A stretch of DNA of 7,420 bases from an uncultured Chitinophagaceae bacterium (GCA_937900675.1 CALCEA010000120.1:1-7420), one strand, 5' to 3'; shown: positions 1 to 6,848, counted from the first letter of the stretch. The notes: generated from the letters alone by a model not told the origin. Program-made: numbers and translations.

Positions 1-580
1 AATAAAAAACTAAATCAATTTGATGCGGCGCTAAATCGTAAAAATAACCTCCTCCTGCAATAGACGGGTCCACTCTCCAATTAGAAGGATCATCTGCTGC
101 TTTATTTGTTCTCTTCAACATGGTAATTTGAACTTCTTTAACTTCACCAATCACATCTTGTTCTAGTATTTTTTTTACCTCCATAAAGAGCGGAAGGTTT
201 CTTCTATAATGTGCTACAGATAATTTCACTCCCAATCTTTCAGATGCATCCCTTAATCTTATACATGCTGCGAGATTCAAGGCCATGGGCTTCTCCAAAT
301 AAACAGGCTTTCCCAATTGCATAGCCTGCATGGCATAGTCTTCTCTGACATCGGGTGGAGTAGCAATATAAAGAGCGTCAATTTTGTCTGATTCAATTAG
401 CTCTTTTGCATTAAAAAACGTCATGGGTACCCCATGACGTTTTGCATAATCAATTAATTTGTCAGTATTTCTGCGGTGAACACCCACTAATGTAGAATGT
501 GCTACCTTATTAAACGCAGGACCACTTTTTACTTCTGTTACATTACCACAGCCAATAATGCCCCATTGTATTGATTCCAT
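1..580 (-). CDS. Gfo/Idh/MocA family NAD(P)-dependent oxidoreductase, cytoplasmic (3' part missing)
   Basis: Reading from an ATG at 580, 193 codons stay open to the left edge, so only the N-terminal half or so of a usual 320-400 residue protein is present. The start gives MESIQWGIIGCGNVTE, a Rossmann nucleotide-binding loop (G10-C-G12) with no signal peptide, so the enzyme should be cytoplasmic. Residues 72-77 (I-A-T-P-P-D) and the E96-K97-P98 triad are family hallmarks; the lysine of EKP lies at the active site in known members. Residues 176-189 (GGGYFYDLAPHQID) match the D-x3-H segment that carries the catalytic His, here D182 and H186. Known members oxidise or reduce a hydroxyl or keto group of sugars, inositols or related compounds; the substrate here cannot be told. 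The start lies only 5 bp after the stop of the Asp-box protein gene, so it is probably translated from the same mRNA. No Shine-Dalgarno is visible. Family assignment is secure, function is not. Confidence 0.93.
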   Translation of the reverse strand, partial: MESIQWGIIGCGNVTEVKSGPAFNKVAHSTLVGVHRRNTDKLIDYAKRHGVPMTFFNAKELIESDKIDALYIATPPDVREDYAMQAMQLGKPVYLEKPMALNLAACIRLRDASERLGVKLSVAHYRRNLPLFMEVKKILEQDVIGEVKEVQITMLKRTNKAADDPSNWRVDPSIAGGGYFYDLAPHQIDLVFY

Positions 581-585
581 TAATA

Positions 586-3500
586 CTAGTTTTCAAAGCC
601 AATCAAATTCCAATTGGCTTTTCTGCAAGCCTCATTGAAGTCTTTGATATCTTTTGCTAATAAATTATTTTTTTGGGTTTGATACTTTTCCCACTCTTCA
701 TGTAACTCATTATATCTTTTAATTTGTCCTTCTGTTACATATGCAGATGCTCCAGATCCGTCAATCTCTCCTTTAACAAAAATGATATTTGCGCTTAATT
801 TGTTTACAAAATTAATTACATCATCATTGGACTGTGATTTAGATTGAATCAAAGATTCTTCCCAAATTTTAATGATTGACAAAATGGATTTTGCTTTAGA
901 TATTAAACTATCTAACCCTTTGACTGACTCAGCTCTTTGTAGGAAGTTGTTTAATTGATCTTGTACTTTTCTCATTTGTACAACGGAAACATGGATTGCT
1001 TCTACATCTTCAGAAGCTAGTCTTGAATACTTATCTTGTAATTCATAGTCAGAAATTGTATAGCTTAATCTTGGATCGGCCAAAACTTTAATGTTACTGG
1101 TCAACACGGTATCATTAATTTTCAATCTCACGAAATAATTTCCAGGAATTACTTTTCTTCCAGCATTACTTCCTTCAATATATACATTGTCTATTGTTGG
1201 TAAATTAGGATATCGCAAATCCCAAACAAATCTATTTAGACCAGTTCTAACTTCAACTTTTGGATCTGCATCTAAACTATTGTTACTAGTTGTTATAGCA
1301 GGCTTGTCTTTATAATAAGTTCTGATTACATGATTAGATGCATCCACAAATTCTAAACTTAATGATTTAACAGAATCTTTATTTTGAATATGATAATACA
1401 CTACTGCACCAGTTGCAGGGTTTTCCATAGTTGTATGAATCTTATTCGGCTCTTCTTCTTCACTAAATTGTCTGTCTAATGGACTTGCACCCGCAATACG
1501 ATATACATCATTTACTGGTAACAAGCTATAAGATGCAGTGATTGTAGAAGCAGCTTTTCTTAAAGGAGCTAAATCATCTAAAACCCAAAACGCACGACCT
1601 TGTGTTGATGCTAATAATTTATGTTGATGCAGTTTTAAATCAGTAATAGGAACTACTGGCAAATTTAACTGTAATTGTTTCCAATGTGCCCCCGCATCAT
1701 AAGAAATATAAAATCCAGTTTCAGTACCAGCATATAACAATCCTTTTATTTCTGTATCCTCTCTTACCACTCTAACAAAAGCGCCATAAGGAATTCCTTC
1801 GGTTAATTTTGTCCAGGTTTTACCATAGTCAGTAGACTTATAAATAAAAGGACTAAAATCATTAAACTTATATTTATTCACTGCAATATAAACCGTGCCT
1901 TTATCAAAAGGAGACACTTCAATAGCATTCACTAAAGTTCCTTTCACTCCTTCAGGTGTAATATTAGTCCAAGTAACTCCACCATCTTTAGTGATATGAA
2001 CTAATCCATCATCTGATCCTGTATAAATTAATCCTTTTTCATGAGGTGATTCAATTACATAAGATATCGTGCAATAATTTTCACCACCAGCACCTTCATT
2101 AGTATATGGTGTTCCACTCATACCCATCTTGGTTGTATCATGTGTTGTAAGATCTGGAGATATCGCTTTCCAAGTTTTACCTAAATCAGTTGTTTTAAAT
2201 AAAATATTGCCGGCATGGTAATAAGCATCTTCATGCAATGATCGAACTATTGGCGCATTCCAATTAAATCGATATTGCATATCTTTTGGTTGTAATGATT
2301 GATACTGCACAGGTGCCACCATTACTCCTACTTCATCATTGGTCTTAGTATCTAAAACACCGATCGTTCCTTGATAAGAACCTCCTAAAACATATCTTGG
2401 ATTATTTGGATCGAATGCCAAGAAAGCAGATTCACCACCTGCGCTATAAGACCAATCGCGATCTGTTATACCGCCCCATGAAGTTGTTTGACTAGCAATT
2501 TTTACGCTGGTATTATCTTGTTGACCTCCATATACATTGAATGGAAAAAGATTGTCGGCATTCACTCTATAAAACTGTGCAGTAGGTTGATTGTCTTGTG
2601 AACTCCAAGATTTACCACCATTAAATGAAACAGATGCTCCACCATCATTAGAGATGACCATGTTTTTATTATTCGTTGGATTAATCCATAATTGATGATA
2701 ATCGCCATGCGGTGCTCTAAATGATTGCCATGTTTTACCACCATCTGTAGACTTAACTGCCGGAGAACTTAATACATACACGGTGTTTTCATCCACTGGG
2801 TCTGCAATACATTCTATATAGTACCAAGCTCTTTGAACCAAGCGATGGTCTTTACTTATTCTATTCCAAGATTTTCCAGCATCATTAGATACAAATAAAC
2901 CACCTTGCTCTTTTTGAGTATCACTTTCGACCAATGCATATACTTTTTCAGAATTTGCTTTTGAAACAGCCACACTCATTTTTCCTAATTCTTTAGGAAG
3001 TCCATTTTGAATTTTCTCCCAGGTATCTCCACCATCAGTACTTTTGTATAAACCACTTCCTTTACCACCACTTCTTACTTCCCAAGGTAAGCGTCTGTAA
3101 TCCCACATTGCTGCATACAAAATTCTTGGATTATTTAAGTCCATACTTAAATCAACGCAACCTGTGTTTTCATCAACAAATAAAGTCTTTGTAAAAGATT
3201 TTCCTCCATCTACAGATTTATAAACACCTCGCTCTGTATTAGGACCATGCAGCGCACCTTGTGCAGCAACGTATACAATATCTGGATTGTTTGGATGAAT
3301 ACGAATATTCGCTGTATGTCTTGTTAATTCTAATCCAAGATGCGTCCATGTTTTTCCTGCATCTGTAGATTTATATACTCCATCACCATAAGATGTCATC
3401 ACACCTCTTGGTGCATGTTCTCCCATACCCACATATACAATATTTGGATCAGATGCTGCAACAGCAACTGCACCTACAGAGCCTGTTTTAAAAAATCCAT

Positions 3501-3774
3501 CTGAAATATTATTCCAAGTATCTCCTGCATCTTCCGTTTTCCATAAACCACCACCAGTAGTACCCATATAGTAAGTATAAGGTTGTCCTATTACTCCAGT
3601 TGAAGTAACAGATCTTCCTCCACGCATTGGGCCAATATTACGCCAAATAAGAGGCTTGTAATAACTAGCTTCATTAACCGTATTTGATATTGGTTTCTGA
3701 ACAACTTGTTTTTTTTGTGCACTGGCACTCATAGGCAATAAAAAAAGTACTGCCTTTAAAATGGAAAATCTCAT
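586..3774 (-). CDS. Secreted VPS10/sortilin-like Asp-box (BNR) repeat protein, 1062 aa
   Basis: This is a large exported protein of the family usually labelled VPS10 domain-containing or glycosyl hydrolase; about 1000-1100 residues is normal for it. A Sec signal peptide covers residues 1-19 (basic MRFSILK, hydrophobic AVLFLLP, cleavage probably after A-S-A), without a lipobox cysteine. Eleven Asp-box motifs of the form S/T-x-D-x-G-x-T/S-W start near residues 79, 135, 186, 244, 295, 341, 382, 527, 594, 646 and 690. They imply beta-propeller blades, probably two propellers separated by the box-free stretch at about 391-526. The segment RAFWVLDDLAPLR (about 727-739) is typical of the family just after the propellers. 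Residues about 750-900 look like a beta-sandwich (FVWDLRYP, GNYFVRLKI), and 905-1050 is predicted helical. No catalytic sialidase Arg triad or Asp-Tyr set can be recognised, so 'glycosyl hydrolase' is only a fold label. No T9SS C-terminal sorting domain is obvious. The ATG at 3774 is chosen because the signal peptide begins there. Confidence 0.93.
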   Translation of the reverse strand: MRFSILKAVLFLLPMSASAQKKQVVQKPISNTVNEASYYKPLIWRNIGPMRGGRSVTSTGVIGQPYTYYMGTTGGGLWKTEDAGDTWNNISDGFFKTGSVGAVAVAASDPNIVYVGMGEHAPRGVMTSYGDGVYKSTDAGKTWTHLGLELTRHTANIRIHPNNPDIVYVAAQGALHGPNTERGVYKSVDGGKSFTKTLFVDENTGCVDLSMDLNNPRILYAAMWDYRRLPWEVRSGGKGSGLYKSTDGGDTWEKIQNGLPKELGKMSVAVSKANSEKVYALVESDTQKEQGGLFVSNDAGKSWNRISKDHRLVQRAWYYIECIADPVDENTVYVLSSPAVKSTDGGKTWQSFRAPHGDYHQLWINPTNNKNMVISNDGGASVSFNGGKSWSSQDNQPTAQFYRVNADNLFPFNVYGGQQDNTSVKIASQTTSWGGITDRDWSYSAGGESAFLAFDPNNPRYVLGGSYQGTIGVLDTKTNDEVGVMVAPVQYQSLQPKDMQYRFNWNAPIVRSLHEDAYYHAGNILFKTTDLGKTWKAISPDLTTHDTTKMGMSGTPYTNEGAGGENYCTISYVIESPHEKGLIYTGSDDGLVHITKDGGVTWTNITPEGVKGTLVNAIEVSPFDKGTVYIAVNKYKFNDFSPFIYKSTDYGKTWTKLTEGIPYGAFVRVVREDTEIKGLLYAGTETGFYISYDAGAHWKQLQLNLPVVPITDLKLHQHKLLASTQGRAFWVLDDLAPLRKAASTITASYSLLPVNDVYRIAGASPLDRQFSEEEEPNKIHTTMENPATGAVVYYHIQNKDSVKSLSLEFVDASNHVIRTYYKDKPAITTSNNSLDADPKVEVRTGLNRFVWDLRYPNLPTIDNVYIEGSNAGRKVIPGNYFVRLKINDTVLTSNIKVLADPRLSYTISDYELQDKYSRLASEDVEAIHVSVVQMRKVQDQLNNFLQRAESVKGLDSLISKAKSILSIIKIWEESLIQSKSQSNDDVINFVNKLSANIIFVKGEIDGSGASAYVTEGQIKRYNELHEEWEKYQTQKNNLLAKDIKDFNEACRKANWNLIGFEN

Positions 3775-3806
3775 GAAAAAATTTTTTAATTGATATACAA
3801 GTTAAT

Positions 3807-3835
3807 AAAAAAAGGGCAGTATAGAAATACCGCCC
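3807..3835 (-). terminator. Rho-independent terminator after the tRNA-like gene
   Basis: On the minus strand, GGGCGGTAT and ATACTGCCC form a 9-bp stem around the loop TTCT, followed directly by seven T residues (plus positions 3813-3807). One pair is G-U on the minus-strand RNA but would be A-C on the plus strand, so the hairpin is perfect only for minus transcription. It lies about 40 nt after the tRNA-like gene and 33 bp before the start codon of the Asp-box protein, so it should separate these two units. Confidence 0.85.
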
Positions 3836-3874
3836 GAATCAACGATTGCTTGCTTATGTACATTAAAAATGTTG

Positions 3875-3945
3875 CTGTCATGGATGGAGTTGAACCATCG
3901 TTAAGGGTTTTGCTGACCCTTGCCTATCCGTTCGGCCACATGACT
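3875..3945 (-). tRNA. tRNA-Cys(GCA)-like gene with non-canonical positions, possibly a pseudo-tRNA
   Basis: The minus strand folds as a 71-nt cloverleaf. Acceptor AGTCATG pairs with CATGACA in six of seven positions. U8 and G9 are followed by a D-arm GCC/GGC containing the GG pair of the loop, an anticodon stem AGGGT/ACCCT, a 4-nt variable loop TAAC, and a T-arm GATGG/CCATC with loop TTCAACT. The 7-nt anticodon loop is CAGCAAA, placing GCA (Cys) at 34-36. The arm lengths and D-arm resemble tRNA-Cys. Three features are wrong for a working tRNA-Cys: position 33 is A instead of the nearly universal U (plus position 3914), the first pair is A1-A72, and the discriminator is G73, whereas CysRS uses U73. 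CCA is not encoded, which is not unusual in this phylum. A tRNA-type gene at this place is well supported; that it still accepts cysteine is doubtful. Confidence 0.78.
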
Positions 3946-3951
3946 GAGGCA

Positions 3952-3959
3952 TAAAGATA
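3952..3959 (-). promoter_or_regulatory. Possible -7 element of the tRNA-like gene
   Basis: On the minus strand TATCTTTA (3959 to 3952) matches the Bacteroidota -7 consensus TAnnTTTG at all but the last base and lies 6 bp before the tRNA 5' end, the distance expected for transcription starting at or near the mature end. The upstream TAGACA, 16 bp away (around 3976-3981), could serve as a poor -33 or -35 element. The evidence is position and similarity only. Confidence 0.35.
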
Positions 3960-3976
3960 AGTAGAAAATTTATATT

Positions 3977-3995
3977 GTCTACTGTTTTTGTAGAC
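3977..3995. repeat. Small inverted repeat GTCTAC/GTAGAC in the divergent promoter region
   Basis: A perfect 6-bp inverted repeat (GTCTAC at 3977-3982, GTAGAC at 3990-3995) with a 7-nt spacer lies just before the putative -7 box of the plus-strand operon. A further GTAGA at 3961-3965 forms a second, overlapping 5-bp dyad with the same TCTAC. The position would suit an operator, but the arms are short and AT-rich sequence makes chance matches common. Confidence 0.3.
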
Positions 3996-4001
3996 TTTGT
4001 A

Positions 4002-4009
4002 TAAATTTG
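4002..4009 (+). promoter_or_regulatory. Putative -7 promoter element of the exported oxidoreductase/PLP enzyme operon
   Basis: TAAATTTG matches the Bacteroidota housekeeping -7 consensus TAnnTTTG exactly. The best upstream TTG (3974-3976) is 25 bp away, a little farther than the usual spacing of about 17-23 bp, so the -33 element is weak. Transcription from here would give a 5' leader of about 120-130 nt before the ATG at 4141. That leader contains a 7-bp inverted repeat AATTGAT/ATCAATT (4029-4035 and 4052-4058) and a 5-bp one CCTAC/GTAGG (4087-4091 and 4105-4109). No known riboswitch is recognised in it. Confidence 0.45.
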
Positions 4010-4140
4010 AACTTAAAATGTTTTAAATAATTGATTATCAGTACTTAAAATATCAATTGTGGTTAAATATCAAAAAATAAAGATGGCCTACGGGCTCTTT
4101 TTAGGTAGGGAAATGAGTATATTTAAGTACAAACTTGCTT

Positions 4141-5451
4141 ATGAAATCAAGAAGATTATTCTTAAAACAATCTGCACTGGCATCTGGTGCTTTGTTTACA
4201 CAACCTATTTTTAGCAATGCTGCTATTTGGGGAACCGATACCATTCGAGTGGCTACGATTGGTGTGAATGGAATGGGATGGGCTAATACTAAAGCTGCAT
4301 TAAAAGTAAAAAATTTGGAAGTGGTTGCATTATGCGATATTGACGCCAATGTTTTAGCCACTCGCAAAAACGAATTGCTCGTATTGCAGCCTAATGTAAA
4401 AAAAGTAGACACTTATAACGACTATCGTAATATTTTAGACAGAAAAGATATTGATGTAGTGATTGTGGGTACGCCTGATCATTGGCATGCGTTACAAATG
4501 ATAGAAGCTTGTAGTGCAGGCAAACATGTATATGTAGAAAAGCCTTGTGGAAATTCTATTGGCGAATGCAATACCATGATTGCTGCAAAAAATAGATACA
4601 ATAAAATGGTACAAGTTGGTCAATGGCAAAGAAGTCAAAAACATTTTAAAGATGCATTAGATCTTGTTCACTCTGGACAATTAGGAAATATTAGAACTAC
4701 CAAAGTGTGGTGTTATCAAGGATGGATGCGTCCTCAACCTATTGTACCTAACTCTGCAGTTCCTGCAGGAGTTGATTATACAAAATGGATTGGACCTGCA
4801 CCTATGCGTGATTTTAATGCAAGTAGATTTCATTTTCATTTTAGATGGTTCTGGGATTATGCAGGCGGATTGATGACCGATTGGGGTGTGCATTTATTAG
4901 ATTATGCAATACAAGGAATGAAAGCTGGTAATCCAAAAAGTGTAAGTGCATTGGGTGGAAAATTTGCTTATCCAGAATTAGCAGAAGAAACACCAGATAC
5001 ACTAACTACACTATACGAATTTGATAATTTCAATTTAGTATGGGATTCTGCAATGGGTATTGACAATGGTTCTTATGGAAGAGACCATGGTATTGCTTTT
5101 GTAGGTAATAATGGAACTTTAATTTTAGATAGAGGTGGATGGGAAGTAATTGATGAGCGTCAAGCAAAAAATAAAATCGCAGTTCCTTTACATAAGTCAG
5201 AAGACAATGGTGTTGAATTACATTGGGAGAATTTTATTGGAGCTATCAGAAACAATCAACCAGATAGTTTGCATTGTTCTATAGAAGAAGGTGCACATAT
5301 TGCTACCATTGCTCAAATGGGTAATATTGCTTATCGTTCTGGACAAAAAGTAAATTGGGATCCAACTACTCAATTATTTACAGATGCAAGTATCAATAAA
5401 AATTATTACACCAAAGAATACCATAACGGGTATACACTTCCTAATTTATAA
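4141..5451 (+). CDS. Tat-exported Gfo/Idh/MocA family oxidoreductase, 436 aa
   Basis: This is an NAD(P)-dependent sugar-type oxidoreductase carrying a twin-arginine signal. Residues 3-9, SRRLFLK, fit the Tat consensus S/T-R-R-x-F-L-K, and the hydrophobic stretch ends near S-N-A (25-27). Folding with bound cofactor before export to the periplasm is therefore expected. The Rossmann loop is G41-V-N-G44-M-G46, with acidic D66 at the end of the second strand. T-P-D-H-W-H spans 111-116, the E133-K134-P135 triad follows, and D247-W-G-V-H251-L-L-D holds the catalytic-type His. The C-terminal half matches the longer bacterial Gfo/Idh/MocA type (about 430-450 aa). This group includes relatives of the GH109 NAD-dependent glycosidases, but the GH109 activity cannot be asserted here. 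A TTG at 4135 in frame would add two residues; the ATG at 4141 is preferred because it puts the Tat motif in the usual place. No Shine-Dalgarno is seen. The PLP enzyme gene follows 10 bp after the stop. Confidence 0.94.
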   Translation: MKSRRLFLKQSALASGALFTQPIFSNAAIWGTDTIRVATIGVNGMGWANTKAALKVKNLEVVALCDIDANVLATRKNELLVLQPNVKKVDTYNDYRNILDRKDIDVVIVGTPDHWHALQMIEACSAGKHVYVEKPCGNSIGECNTMIAAKNRYNKMVQVGQWQRSQKHFKDALDLVHSGQLGNIRTTKVWCYQGWMRPQPIVPNSAVPAGVDYTKWIGPAPMRDFNASRFHFHFRWFWDYAGGLMTDWGVHLLDYAIQGMKAGNPKSVSALGGKFAYPELAEETPDTLTTLYEFDNFNLVWDSAMGIDNGSYGRDHGIAFVGNNGTLILDRGGWEVIDERQAKNKIAVPLHKSEDNGVELHWENFIGAIRNNQPDSLHCSIEEGAHIATIAQMGNIAYRSGQKVNWDPTTQLFTDASINKNYYTKEYHNGYTLPNL

Positions 5452-5461
5452 ATCTTAGTTT

Positions 5462-6757
5462 ATGGCAAATCGTAGAAACTTTTTACAACAAGTTAGTTTA
5501 ATGGCTGGTGCATTTTCGGCCAATAGTTTATTTAACCAAGCACATGCTGCAGAATTTGAGCATATCAATTTATTAAAAAAAGATATGAGTGCTTCAGCAA
5601 TTGCAAGTGATGAAGATTATTGGAGTGTTATTCAACAAGGCTATACTGTTAGTCCGGCTTTGATTAATTTAAATAATGGTGGAGTAAGTCCTAGTCCAAG
5701 AATTGTGCAAGAAGCAGTTGAGCGTTTTAATAAAATGACCAACGAAGGACCTTCTTATTATATGTGGCGCATTTTAGATCAAGGAAGAGAACCATTAAGA
5801 TATAAGTTAGCACAATTGGCAGGTGCGGATCCAGATGAAATTGCTATTAATAGAAACTCTACAGAAGCCTTGAATACCGTAATCTTTGGTTTGAATTTAA
5901 AAGCGGGTGATGAAGTGATTGGCACCAAGCAAGACTATCCAAATATGATTAATGCTTGGAAACAAAGAGCCAGCAGAGAAGGCATTGTGTATACTCAACT
6001 GAATTTCAAATACCCAATTGAAAATGACGAAGAAATTGTAAATGCTTTTGAAAAAGCCATTACGCCTAAAACAAAAATCTTCCATATAACCCATATGGTG
6101 AATTGGGTAGGACAAATTATGCCAGTGAAAAAATTATGCGCTTTGGCAAAAAAACATGGTATTGAAACCATTGTAGATGGCGCACATAGTTTTGGCTTAA
6201 TGGATTTTAGTGTGCCTGATTTAGGTTGTGATTATTTTGGCACTTCTTTACATAAGTTTTTGTCAGCACCTATTGGTTCTGGTATGTTATGGATAAAAAA
6301 AGAGAAAATTGAAAAAATCTGGCCACTAATATGTAATGATAGACCAAATAGTGGAGATATCAGAAAGTTTGAAACCATTGGTACTAGAAGTTTCCCAATT
6401 GAGCAAGGCATTGGCGAAGCATTGAATTTTCATAATGCTATTGGCCCCAAAAGAAAAGAAGAGCGTATTCGTTATTTAAAAAATTATTGGGCAACCAGAG
6501 CACAACAAATTCCTAAAGTAAAAATTAATACATCTTTAAAAGACGAATACAGCTGTGCTATTTGTGGAGTGAGTATTGATGGTATGACTCCTGGAGAATT
6601 AGACAGTGCTTTATTTAATGAATATAAAATTCATACAGTAGGAATTGTTTGGGAGAATATTAGTTGTGTGAGAATTACGCCACATGTGTACACCCGCATT
6701 CAAGATTTAGATAAATTGGTCTACGCTTTAGAAAAAATTGCAGCGAAGAAAAAATAA
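5462..6757 (+). CDS. Tat-exported class V aminotransferase-fold PLP enzyme (isopenicillin N epimerase/cysteine desulfurase-like), 431 aa
   Basis: This is a pyridoxal-phosphate enzyme of fold type I, class V. The N terminus has R4-R5-N-F-L-Q-Q, a Tat-type motif, then a hydrophobic run and an A-H-A cleavage site (27-29). Family landmarks are in order: N-R-N-S-T-E-A, the phosphate-binding turn (about 127-133); D239-G-A-H242-S-F, whose Asp contacts the pyridine nitrogen; and S262-L-H-K265-F, whose Lys should form the Schiff base. G-T-R-S-F-P (about 310-315) is a conserved substrate/phosphate loop. The length is normal for the family plus a signal. Related proteins include isopenicillin N epimerase, cysteine desulfurases and the Tat-exported PvdN of Pseudomonas, which modifies pyoverdine in the periplasm. 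PvdN shows that export of such an enzyme has precedent. No dedicated persulfide-forming cysteine loop is evident, so desulfurase activity is less likely. The gene is 10 bp after the exported oxidoreductase and probably in the same transcript, which suggests a joint pathway; the substrate is unknown. Confidence 0.93.
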   Translation: MANRRNFLQQVSLMAGAFSANSLFNQAHAAEFEHINLLKKDMSASAIASDEDYWSVIQQGYTVSPALINLNNGGVSPSPRIVQEAVERFNKMTNEGPSYYMWRILDQGREPLRYKLAQLAGADPDEIAINRNSTEALNTVIFGLNLKAGDEVIGTKQDYPNMINAWKQRASREGIVYTQLNFKYPIENDEEIVNAFEKAITPKTKIFHITHMVNWVGQIMPVKKLCALAKKHGIETIVDGAHSFGLMDFSVPDLGCDYFGTSLHKFLSAPIGSGMLWIKKEKIEKIWPLICNDRPNSGDIRKFETIGTRSFPIEQGIGEALNFHNAIGPKRKEERIRYLKNYWATRAQQIPKVKINTSLKDEYSCAICGVSIDGMTPGELDSALFNEYKIHTVGIVWENISCVRITPHVYTRIQDLDKLVYALEKIAAKKK

Positions 6758-6760
6758 GCT

Positions 6761-6795
6761 AAAAAACAACCCCACTCGTTTATGGGGTGGGGTTG
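6761..6795 (-). terminator. Hairpin terminator between convergent genes, best suited to the minus strand
   Basis: CAACCCCAC (6767-6775) and GTGGGGTTG (6787-6795) form a perfect 9-bp GC-rich stem around an 11-nt loop. Read on the minus strand it is followed by six T residues (6766-6761), the form of an intrinsic terminator for the amidohydrolase. On the plus strand it is followed by AAAAA, so it is less suited to end the PLP enzyme transcript, although the stem could still act there. Confidence 0.75.
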
Positions 6796-6814
6796 AAAAA
6801 TCATAAAATGAAAT

Positions 6815-6848
6815 AATTAGGCACTTTTAAAAATTTAAGTGCCTAATT
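6815..6848. terminator. Perfect 12-bp inverted repeat at the amidohydrolase stop codon
   Basis: AATTAGGCACTT (6815-6826) and AAGTGCCTAATT (6837-6848) are exact inverted copies with a 10-nt AT-only loop. The right arm contains the stop codon (TAG, 6845-6843) of the minus-strand amidohydrolase. Neither side has a clean T-run, so it may be a bidirectional transcript-end hairpin, an mRNA-stabilising 3' structure, or a partner of the terminator 20 bp away. For the plus-strand transcript it is the last strong hairpin after the PLP enzyme gene. Confidence 0.5.

Noticed and set aside
2562..2744. Minus-strand out-of-frame reading frame within the Asp-box protein gene.
   Set aside because: It is a shadow of the repeat-rich coding sequence; the His/Met-rich translation has no domain.
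586..3774. Asp-box repeats as a DNA tandem repeat array.
   Set aside because: The repeats are diverged at the nucleotide level and unevenly spaced; they are protein blades, not a recent DNA repeat.
4029..4058. AATTGAT/ATCAATT inverted repeat in the leader of the plus-strand operon, considered as a riboswitch or attenuator.
   Set aside because: It is a 7-bp AT-rich arm pair with a 16-nt loop and no known aptamer features, so chance is likely.
4135..4140. TTG at 4135 as start of the exported oxidoreductase.
   Set aside because: The ATG two codons later gives a standard Tat signal and no ribosome binding site favours the TTG.
3875..4140. The tRNA-like gene as an integration site of a mobile element.
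   Set aside because: No integrase, no direct repeat of the tRNA 3' end elsewhere in the window and no composition shift were seen.
4083..4214. A small plus-strand reading frame from the ATG at 4083 (MAYGLFLGREMS...) running into the oxidoreductase gene in another frame.
   Set aside because: It is under 50 codons, overlaps the start of a secure gene out of frame and shows no recognisable domain. It could be a leader peptide, but nothing supports that.
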